Of a DNA stretch of 13,679 nt, positions 1 through 5,614 are shown one piece after another. The notes below the pieces were generated by a model. That model ran no database searches. It was not told the DNA's origin and saw nothing but the letters and a program-made list of their open reading frames with translations. Numbering within the stretch: position 1 is the stretch's first letter; every line of letters begins with the position of its first letter. A program made the translations under genes and the position numbers. Source of the DNA: Cyanothece sp. UBA12306 (GTDB lineage Bacteria; Cyanobacteriota; Cyanobacteriia; Cyanobacteriales; Microcystaceae); contig DLXW01000286.1 of the NCBI GenBank assembly GCA_003448685.1, positions 1-13,679 of the forward strand, read 5' to 3'.

Positions 1-17
1 TCTGACGACATTATGAT

Positions 18-43
18 AAAAACAATGGCAAGCCATTGTTTTT
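18..43 (-). terminator. Rho-independent terminator of the PEP-CTERM gene
   Basis: A perfect inverted repeat has arms AAAAACAATGG (18-28) and CCATTGTTTTT (33-43) around a CAAG tetraloop. Read leftward it is a GC-based hairpin ending in five T, about 54 nt after the stop codon of the gene at 98-1027. The A/T ends are symmetrical, so it could also stop transcription entering from the left (bidirectional use is inference). Confidence 0.85.
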
Positions 44-97
44 AAACACTTTTTCTTAAAAATCCTTAATTAGATCATTTAAAATGCTAGAAAAGTG

Positions 98-1027
98 TTA
101 TCCTTTGTTTTGATTTTGTTTCTTGCGTTTGTATAGACCAGTGAATCCTAAAGCAGCTATTCCCGCAATGCTAACTAAACCACTGGGTTCAGGAGTTTTG
201 ACTGTAGCAAACACACCATCAGTACTGCTAATTACACTTGCAGGAGCCGTATTGAAAGCAGAAGCACAGTCAGAATTAGGATCTAAGTTGTCAATTCCGT
301 CAGTAAATCCTTCTTTGTTGTTTAAAGGAGCATCAGTTAATTCACAGTCAACGATGGTTAATGTGTCAGGATTAACAGGTACACCACCAGAAATAACGGC
401 AAAGGTCGAATAAAGTCTCTCCCCAGCAAGATTAATCATTTCATCTGACTCACCAAGAGTACCCATGAAACTATCAACCTCCTGGAAGTAGCCCTCGAGA
501 AATATGTTAAAGGTACCACTGGTTCCACCACCAGGATTCTCAGTAAAGGAAGTGGTAAATGCTGTGATGCTGTAGGTGATATCCGTCATATCACCGAATA
601 TGCCGTTGCCATTAGAGTCAAATCTTAGGGCATTGGCAACAATTGTGCCATCTGATAATGAGGGAAGATTAGTAGCATCGTATCTGACACCATCCATAAC
701 ATTCTCACCAGGAATGATCAAATCCATTATTTTACCTTCAGTACCTAGGGGAATGGGTATATCTCCGTTCATATTAGGCATTCCAAACCCATCTTCAGAA
801 CTGGTAACCGTAAAGTCCCCTAATGTACCCCATTCTGGACCTGCTGCTCCAGTTTCCTTAAAGTCAATGGCGTTATTGGTGAGTTCAACGTTAGCTGTAT
901 CAATAAGTAAGCTAGCTTCCCCTTCAAACCATAATCTATTGATGATAGCTGCGTTAGCAGAGCTTGCAGTAGCACCGAGAAATGCTGCTGATGTTAAAGT
1001 TGCCAGAATTAAATGTGATTTCTTCAT
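98..1027 (-). CDS. PEP-CTERM sorting-domain secreted protein
   Basis: A 309-residue exported protein of unknown role. Residues 1-26 form a signal peptide (MKK, hydrophobic core, Ala-Asn-Ala cleavage site). The C-terminus has the complete PEP-CTERM sorting signal: Pro-Glu-Pro at 279-281, a hydrophobic helix at about 283-299, then the basic cluster KRKK at 300-303. Family knowledge: such tails are recognised by an exosortase and the proteins go to the cell surface or extracellular polymer. The body is rich in Gly, Asp, Asn and Thr, looks beta-rich, and has only two cysteines (C228, C254), which could form a disulphide. AAGGA lies 12 nt before the ATG, a weak ribosome site. It has its own promoter and terminator, so it is a single-gene unit. 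No exosortase gene is in the window. I recognise no enzymatic motif in the body. Confidence 0.9.
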   Translation of the reverse strand: MKKSHLILATLTSAAFLGATASSANAAIINRLWFEGEASLLIDTANVELTNNAIDFKETGAAGPEWGTLGDFTVTSSEDGFGMPNMNGDIPIPLGTEGKIMDLIIPGENVMDGVRYDATNLPSLSDGTIVANALRFDSNGNGIFGDMTDITYSITAFTTSFTENPGGGTSGTFNIFLEGYFQEVDSFMGTLGESDEMINLAGERLYSTFAVISGGVPVNPDTLTIVDCELTDAPLNNKEGFTDGIDNLDPNSDCASAFNTAPASVISSTDGVFATVKTPEPSGLVSIAGIAALGFTGLYKRKKQNQNKG

Positions 1028-1101
1028 TGGAGTTAAATATCCTTATTGCTTAGATTGAAGATCTGTTACACAATATTGAGTATTGAGTAAGTTCACTAAT
1101 A

Positions 1102-1130
1102 AAGGTATGCAAAATATTTCAAAATGTCAA
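1102..1130 (-). promoter_or_regulatory. Sigma70-type promoter of the PEP-CTERM gene
   Basis: On the minus strand a perfect -35 hexamer TTGACA (1130-1125) is followed, after exactly 17 nt, by TACCTT (1107-1102), which keeps the T, A and final T of the -10 consensus. Transcription would begin near 1094-1096, giving a leader of about 67 nt containing the ATTGAGT heptamer pair. The weak -10 makes this moderate confidence. Confidence 0.5.
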
Positions 1131-1583
1131 GAAGTTTAACTAGGCTTTTAAATATTTTATGATTCTCTTTACAATTACGAAGTTTTGTAATCTATCAAGA
1201 AGCAACCAAAACACTGCTCACAAGACAATCACAATCATAGAGAAGTTAAACCTAGAACTAGGACAAAGCTTTGATATCAATAGGGTTTGAGGCAGACTTA
1301 TTAAGCTAGACTGTAACCTTTACTCAAAACTCAACTTAAGTTTTAGGTAAAGAGGGAATTAATCAACAGCTCAAGAAGATTAATAAAAGTTAATCATATA
1401 CTGCCACTTTATGTTAAGTTGTAACACTTTATTTTATATTTAAGCTAACTTCAAGTTAAGCAAAATCAATTTTGAAACAAAGCTTAACCTTTCGTTACAA
1501 AAGCAATTTTACTCTCCCCATACTTGCCTAACAGCTATCATCATTCCAAATAATGGGTATTTTTAGGTGTTATTAATTCTTGC

Positions 1584-1639
1584 GATCAGGGAATACTGAG
1601 GTGTAAGTATGTGGAACTTTTAGCTCAGTATTCTTGATC
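1584..1639 (+). promoter_or_regulatory. Leader hairpin / inverted repeat before devB
   Basis: GAATACTGAG (1591-1600) pairs perfectly with CTCAGTATTC (1624-1633). After a one-base asymmetry the stem continues with GATCA (1584-1588) against TGATC (1635-1639). The 23-nt loop holds a possible inner stem AAGT/ACTT (1605-1608 with 1616-1619). The structure ends 13 nt before the ATG at 1653, and only A-rich sequence without a Shine-Dalgarno motif lies between. It has no T-tract on either side, so it is not a terminator. It could be an RNA structure controlling translation or the binding site of a dimeric regulator; the sequence does not decide. Confidence 0.6.
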
Positions 1640-1652
1640 AAAAATAAAAATC

Positions 1653-2984
1653 ATGCAACAATCACAATTTCCGAATAATTCCCTGAGAAACCAGAGAGTC
1701 GTGGAAAAGCCATGGTTCCGATGGATTTTAATGCTATCAGCCGCTGGACTACTGATTTTTGGCGGAAAAACTTTTATTCGCTTTCAATCCTTTAATTTAT
1801 CCTCATCTCAGACCAAAGCCTTACCAACCCAAAAAGAATCCTTAATACCTCAGGCTGTATCTGCTTTAGGATATGTCGAACCTAAAGAAGAAACGATTAA
1901 TATTTTTCCTTCACAAGAAATGGAAAAAACACGAGTTGAACAACTCTTGGTTCAAAGAGGTGATCAGGTTAAGGCTGGTGAGATCATTGCCATTTTAGAT
2001 AATAAAGTCCGCCTTGAAGCAGCACTTCAACAAACCAAAACCCAATGGCAAGTAGCCCATTCCAAATTGTTGCAAGTTAAAGCTGGAAATAAAATGGGAA
2101 CAATTGATGCACAAAAATCTCGTTTCAAACAGACACAAGCTGAACTTGAGGGACAAATAATTTCTCAAAAAGCTACCATTGCCATGCTAGAAGCTGAGTT
2201 ACAAGGGGAAAGCGTTACCCAAAAAGCCAGCATTGAACGCATTCAAGTTGAACTTGATCATGCTCAAGGGGACTGTTTACGCTACGATAGCCTATATAAA
2301 GAAGGTGTAGTTTCAATTCAAGAGCGAGATCAATTTTGTCTCAGGTCAAAAACCACCGAAAAATCTTTACAAGAAAGTCAAGCTCATTTGAGACAAACTA
2401 TTGATACTTTAAAAAGTCAAATTCTCGAAGCCAAAGCCAATTTAAGGAGAACAGTGACTACACTTCAAAGACAGATGAACGAGGATCAGGCGATGCTAAA
2501 AGCTGTACAAGAAGTGCGTTCAGTTGATGTTGACGTTGCTCAAGCTGAGGTGGACGCAGCACAAGCAGCAGTGCAAAAGGCTCAAGCCGATTTAACTTTA
2601 GCTTATGTTAAATCCCCCCAAGCTGGACAAATTCTCGATATTCATAGCTGGCCTGGTGAAATTGTCGGTGAACAAGGAATTGTTGAATTAGGTCAAACTC
2701 AACAAATGTATGTTACCGCAGAAATATACGAAACCGATATTGGTAGGGTTAAAGTTGGCCAACGAGCTAAAATTAGCGGGAAAGGAGTTATCGATAATAT
2801 CGAAGGAACAGTCGATGAGATCGGATTATCAATTAAAACTAAAGATATTCTTGGTACTGATCCCGTAGCGGATGCTGATGCAAGAGTTGTTTCGGTTAGA
2901 ATTCGTTTAGATTCACAAGCAAGTCAACAGGTTAAAGCTCTAACCAACTTACAGGTTAATGTTGTTATTCAAACATCTTCTTAA
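1653..2984 (+). CDS. devB: DevB-like HlyD-family membrane fusion protein
   Basis: A 443-residue periplasmic adaptor of an ABC exporter, expected to join the inner-membrane transporter to a TolC-type outer-membrane channel. One membrane helix lies at about 23-42. Residues 69-117 form the first half of a biotinyl-lipoyl-like domain (GYVEP, then VQRGDQVKAGE). A long alpha-helical coiled-coil hairpin spans about 118-315, rich in Gln, Ala, Lys and Glu. Residues 318-375 hold the second lipoyl half and beta-barrel (YVKSPQAGQILDI, then TDIGRVKVGQ), followed by the membrane-proximal part. The length fits DevB. It is first in an operon with the permease 21 nt downstream and the ATPase after that. The ATG at 1653 has no visible Shine-Dalgarno motif and follows a hairpin. 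In Anabaena DevBCA exports heterocyst glycolipid; relatives exist in non-heterocystous strains, so the substrate here is unknown. No tolC gene is in the window. Confidence 0.9.
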   Translation: MQQSQFPNNSLRNQRVVEKPWFRWILMLSAAGLLIFGGKTFIRFQSFNLSSSQTKALPTQKESLIPQAVSALGYVEPKEETINIFPSQEMEKTRVEQLLVQRGDQVKAGEIIAILDNKVRLEAALQQTKTQWQVAHSKLLQVKAGNKMGTIDAQKSRFKQTQAELEGQIISQKATIAMLEAELQGESVTQKASIERIQVELDHAQGDCLRYDSLYKEGVVSIQERDQFCLRSKTTEKSLQESQAHLRQTIDTLKSQILEAKANLRRTVTTLQRQMNEDQAMLKAVQEVRSVDVDVAQAEVDAAQAAVQKAQADLTLAYVKSPQAGQILDIHSWPGEIVGEQGIVELGQTQQMYVTAEIYETDIGRVKVGQRAKISGKGVIDNIEGTVDEIGLSIKTKDILGTDPVADADARVVSVRIRLDSQASQQVKALTNLQVNVVIQTSS

Positions 2985-2986
2985 AT

Positions 2987-3003
2987 ATATTTTGTCAAAA
3001 TAT
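2987..3003. repeat. Intercistronic palindrome between devB and devC
   Basis: ATATTTTG and CAAAATAT are mirror images around a single T, filling most of the 21-nt gap between the devB stop and the devC ATG. As RNA it would give a weak 7-bp A/U stem with a GUC loop. It may affect translation or mRNA stability, but A/T palindromes this short also arise by chance in AT-rich DNA. Confidence 0.45.
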
Positions 3004-3005
3004 TG

Positions 3006-4175
3006 ATGTTTAGAAAAATACCAACAGCGTTATTACAACTTAGATATCAAAAGAGACGATTAATGGTTGCTCTTTTGGGTGTAAGTTTTACCGTTGTGAT
3101 CATTTTTATGCAGCTAGGTCTTCGAGACGCTTTATTTGACAGTTCTGTTCGCTTTCATAAATCATTGAAAGGTGATTGTTTTTTAATTAGTCAACGTTCG
3201 CCTTCTTTGGTGGCTATGGATAATTTTACCAGTCGACGGCTTTTTCAAACTTTGGCATTTAGTGAGGTTGAGTTTGTCGCACCTGTTTATGTTAGATTTA
3301 TTCAATGGAAGAATTTTCAAAATCGTGATTATTGGCGCAATATATTTTTAATTGGCTTTGATTTAAGAGATGAAATTTTTGATTTACCAGGAGTTGCAGA
3401 AAATTTAGATAAATTGAAATTGCCTGATCATGTTTTATTTGACAGAAACTCTAGAAGTGAATATGGAGAAGTAGTTAAACAACTTGAACAACAGGAAAAA
3501 ATACAAACTGAGATAAGATATGAAGGTAATAACAAAACTATAAAAATTGTCGGATTGTTTAGTTTGGGGACATCTTTTGGAGTTGATGGCAACCTGCTTA
3601 CTAGTAACCTTAACTTTATTAGAATCGTCAAAAATCAAACTATAGGTTCTATAAATTTAGGTGTGATTAAGCTAAAACCTGGCGTAAATATTCAAGAATT
3701 TAAAGTAAAATTACGTGAATACTTACCTAAAGATGTAAAAGTTTTAACTAAAGAAGAATTGATTCACTTTGAAAAAAATTATTGGTATAAAGGAACAGCA
3801 CTTGGATTTATTTTTACATTAGGAGTTGCTTTAGGAATTGTAGTTGGAGTAATTATTGTTTATCAAATACTTTATACAAATATCTCAGAACATTTGTCAG
3901 AATATGCTACTTTAAAAGCTATAGGATACAAACATAAATATCTTTTATTTATGGTTTTGCAACAATCAACATTGATTTCTTTGTTGGGTTATATACCAGG
4001 AATTATTATTTCTGAACTTTTATACGAATTTACTCAAAGATCTACTCTTCTCCCCATTGCTATGACTTTTAATCGTGCTATACAAGTTTTTTTCTTGACC
4101 CTAATCATGTGCTTTTTATCTGGAATAACAGCTATTCGGAAATTGAAATCTGCTGATCCTGCTGAAATTTTCTAG
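3006..4175 (+). CDS. devC: DevC-like FtsX/MacB-type ABC exporter permease
   Basis: A 389-residue integral membrane protein with the MacB-like layout: one helix near the N-terminus (about 20-39), a periplasmic domain of about 220 residues, then three helices at about 264-290, 312-340 and 356-378 that make up the FtsX domain. The stretch EYATLKAIGYKHKYL between helices 2 and 3 and the C-terminal DPAEIF are typical of DevC proteins. It works as a dimer with the ATPase encoded downstream and the fusion protein encoded upstream. I start at the ATG at 3006; an in-frame TTG at 3003 directly before it would add one residue. No clear Shine-Dalgarno motif is present. Base composition is unusual: lines sampled inside the gene are about 23-35% GC against about 45% in the receptor gene further right, and it has no HIP1 site, hinting at a different history or relaxed codon use. 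Confidence 0.88.
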   Translation: MFRKIPTALLQLRYQKRRLMVALLGVSFTVVIIFMQLGLRDALFDSSVRFHKSLKGDCFLISQRSPSLVAMDNFTSRRLFQTLAFSEVEFVAPVYVRFIQWKNFQNRDYWRNIFLIGFDLRDEIFDLPGVAENLDKLKLPDHVLFDRNSRSEYGEVVKQLEQQEKIQTEIRYEGNNKTIKIVGLFSLGTSFGVDGNLLTSNLNFIRIVKNQTIGSINLGVIKLKPGVNIQEFKVKLREYLPKDVKVLTKEELIHFEKNYWYKGTALGFIFTLGVALGIVVGVIIVYQILYTNISEHLSEYATLKAIGYKHKYLLFMVLQQSTLISLLGYIPGIIISELLYEFTQRSTLLPIAMTFNRAIQVFFLTLIMCFLSGITAIRKLKSADPAEIF

Positions 4176-4197
4176 TATTGAAGGAATTACTTATTTT

Positions 4198-4875
4198 ATG
4201 AAACCTGTAATAAATATTAGTAGTCTCAACCATTATTTTGGCCAAGACAAATTAAAAAAACAAGTTTTATTCAATATTAATTTAGAGATTAACCCTGGCG
4301 AAATTGTGATTATGACTGGCCCATCGGGTTCGGGAAAAACCACATTACTTTCCTTAATTGGAGCTTTACGCTCAGTTCAAGAGGGAAGTCTCCAAACTAT
4401 TGAAAATGAACTTAATGGTGCGACAGAAGATAAATTAGTTCAAGTGCGTCGCTATATGGGTTATATTTTTCAAGCTCACAATTTGTTACCTTTTTTAACA
4501 GCCAGACAAAACGTGCAAATGTCAATTGAATTACATGAAAATGTTAGTCCTCAAGAAGCGATCGCCAAATCTGAAGCCATGTTACAAATGGTGGGGTTAG
4601 GAGAACGGGTTAATTACTATCCAGATCAACTCTCAGGGGGACAAAAACAAAGGGTAGCGATCGCTCGTGCCTTAGTCAGCCATCCTAAATTAGTCTTAGC
4701 CGATGAACCCACTGCTGCTTTAGATAGTAAGACAGGAAGGGATGTGGTTGATATTATGGAAACGTTAACTAAAGAACAAGGCTGTACCATTTTATTAGTA
4801 ACCCACGATAATCGAATTTTAGATATGGCTGATCGAATTATTCATATGGAAGATGGGTATCTGATAGATTCTTAA
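4198..4875 (+). CDS. devA: DevA-like ABC exporter ATPase
   Basis: A 225-residue cytoplasmic ATP-binding subunit that powers the DevBC exporter, of the LolD/MacB type. All motifs are intact: Walker A GPSGSGKT (41-48), Q-loop Q92 in YIFQAHNLLPFLTA, signature LSGGQ (145-149), Walker B LVLADE with catalytic E170, D-loop AALD (173-176) and switch histidine H203 in VTHD. The length is usual for DevA. AAGGA lies 12 nt before the ATG, and the gene begins 22 nt after the permease stop, so it is co-transcribed. Two HIP1 octamers lie inside it (4558-4565, 4657-4664). It is the last gene of the operon and meets the leftward CheW-like gene at a convergent junction holding an inverted-repeat element. Family assignment is certain; the transported substrate is not. 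Confidence 0.93.
   Translation: MKPVINISSLNHYFGQDKLKKQVLFNINLEINPGEIVIMTGPSGSGKTTLLSLIGALRSVQEGSLQTIENELNGATEDKLVQVRRYMGYIFQAHNLLPFLTARQNVQMSIELHENVSPQEAIAKSEAMLQMVGLGERVNYYPDQLSGGQKQRVAIARALVSHPKLVLADEPTAALDSKTGRDVVDIMETLTKEQGCTILLVTHDNRILDMADRIIHMEDGYLIDS
4558..4565. repeat. HIP1 octamer (first of six in the window)
   Basis: GCGATCGC, the highly iterated palindrome of many cyanobacterial genomes, occurs here and at 4657-4664, 6483-6490, 8336-8343, 9223-9230 and 11368-11375. From base composition (about 38% GC) well under one copy is expected. All six are inside genes (devA, pixL, pixJ); none is in 98-4175. Confidence 0.95.
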
Positions 4876-4877
4876 CT

Positions 4878-4982
4878 ATAGCAATTAGGAATGATTTGTG
4901 AGAGATTTTTTCTTAACTTGTTACCTATTGCCTTTTGCCTTTGATTCAGATTTAATTCTCACAACTGATTACTGATTGCTAT
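4878..4982. repeat. 105-bp element with 26-bp inverted repeats, MITE-like
   Basis: The left arm (4878-4903, starting ATAGCAAT and ending TTGTGAGA) and the right arm (4957-4982, starting TCTCACAA and ending ATTGCTAT) are reverse complements at 22 of 26 positions: the outer and inner 8 bp are perfect and the middle 10 bp carry four mismatches. The 53-bp centre has a T6 run (4905-4911 region) and a tandem heptamer TTGCCTT x2 (4928-4941); the right arm contains CTGATTA/CTGATTG (4965-4978). TA flanks the GCAAT...ATTGC core on both sides, compatible with TA-target duplication, although TA also continues the repeat. It may be a non-autonomous mobile element or a folded 3' region serving both convergent genes. 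It overlaps the end of the CheW-like gene. Confidence 0.65.
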
Positions 4983-5484
4983 TATGTGGGGAAACCAAGG
5001 AATCAACATCAAGAATAAAAACTGTTGAAGATTGATTTTCTTCCTCGATAATGGTGACATGACTAGCAATATTTAAGGTATCGGCTCGACGATAAGAATC
5101 AGGTAAAATTCTGATTTTTGAGCGAGGAATCTCTCTCAAAGTAGGGGTTTCTCCGACAATTATCGCAAAAGATTCATTGAAACTATTTTTAGCTAAAATA
5201 ATAAAAGGTTTTTGACGGGAATTTAACTGTTGACTGATTTGAAATAACTTTTTATGGAGATCAATTACGGTAATCTCTTGCTCATCAATATGTAATAGTC
5301 CCACTGAAGTCATACCGCTACCATGAATCTCACTATAGCGTAATATTTTTTGGGCTGATTCTACTCTTAAAGCTAAATTTAGTTTGCCAACAGAAAAAAG
5401 CAGTAAGCTCTCATATTGTTCTGTTTTTTGGCTGGGAGATAAGCTAGGATTAGAAGCAGGAATTATAGAATTATTTAGGCTCAT
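4969..5484 (-). CDS. CheW-like signalling adaptor
   Basis: A 171-residue soluble protein, a normal length for CheW. After about 24 polar residues (SNPSLSPSQKTEQ) the CheW fold runs from about 25 to 160: LLLFSVGKLNLALRVE, then GLLHIDEQEITVIDLHK with the conserved Ile-Asp-Leu strand, and a closing strand TVFILDVDSLV. The family couples receptors to the CheA kinase. It is the last gene of the leftward operon, 130 nt after the kinase gene, so it may have some expression of its own; no Shine-Dalgarno motif precedes the ATG, only an A-rich stretch. In the Synechocystis pix cluster the CheW gene pixI lies before pixJ, so I do not assign that symbol. The last codons (Ser-Asn-Gln) and the TAA lie inside one arm of the inverted-repeat element at 4878-4982, so the native C-terminus may have been replaced. 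Confidence 0.88.
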   Translation of the reverse strand: MSLNNSIIPASNPSLSPSQKTEQYESLLLFSVGKLNLALRVESAQKILRYSEIHGSGMTSVGLLHIDEQEITVIDLHKKLFQISQQLNSRQKPFIILAKNSFNESFAIIVGETPTLREIPRSKIRILPDSYRRADTLNIASHVTIIEEENQSSTVFILDVDSLVSPHNSNQ

Positions 5485-5614
5485 AACTAATTACTTTTTT
5501 TTAATTAATAACTATCTGTAGATTTTGGCTATTTTATTATTCTTGAAAAAACCATGCTATTAAAAATTTTATCAATCAATTTTTTGGAGGAGATAAAATA
5601 TATATTATTGATTA
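5485..5614 (-). other. 130-bp gap between pixL and the CheW-like gene
   Basis: Very AT-rich and without a gene. AATCAAT (5574-5580) can pair with ATTGATT (5607-5613) right after the kinase stop codon, a weak A/T stem with a 26-nt loop. It is too weak to call a terminator. No convincing promoter was seen, although the length is enough for one. Confidence 0.4.

Larger units (their letters stand above)
1028..1652. other. 625-bp divergent intergenic region with short palindromes
   Basis: No convincing gene is seen here. It separates the leftward PEP-CTERM gene from the rightward exporter operon and must hold both promoters. Visible structure: a tandem heptamer ATTGAGT x2 (1075-1088); CCTAG-AA-CTAGG (1251-1262); the perfect palindromes TTGATATCAA (1271-1280) and AACTTAAGTT (1333-1342); TAACTT-C-AAGTTA (1446-1458); a Pho-box-like CTTAACCT with weaker 11-bp-phased copies (1483-1512); and the leader hairpin (1584-1639). 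The half-site AACTTAA/TTAAGTT recurs several times. TATATT at 1435-1440 is a possible -10 element but has no good -35. I found no NtcA site (GTA-N8-TAC). Confidence 0.6.

Noticed and set aside
123..1058. Open frames on the plus strand opposite the PEP-CTERM gene
   Set aside because: They overlap a gene with a clear signal peptide and sorting tail, show no domain, and have no ribosome site of their own.
1028..1652. NtcA site or a small gene in the large intergenic region
   Set aside because: No GTA-N8-TAC was found by eye, and no open frame there has a credible start site or protein-like composition.
3003..3005. TTG as the start of devC
   Set aside because: An ATG follows immediately at 3006 and is the stronger start; the difference is one residue.
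3428..3638. Two short minus-strand frames inside devC
   Set aside because: Antisense to a well-supported permease; low-complexity hydrophobic translations expected from AT-rich DNA.
4905..4911. T6 run as a simple terminator for devA
   Set aside because: No hairpin lies directly before it; it is inside the loop of the larger inverted repeat.
5586..5592. GGAGGAG as a plus-strand ribosome-binding site
   Set aside because: No plausible plus-strand gene starts downstream; the region is the 3' gap and end of pixL.
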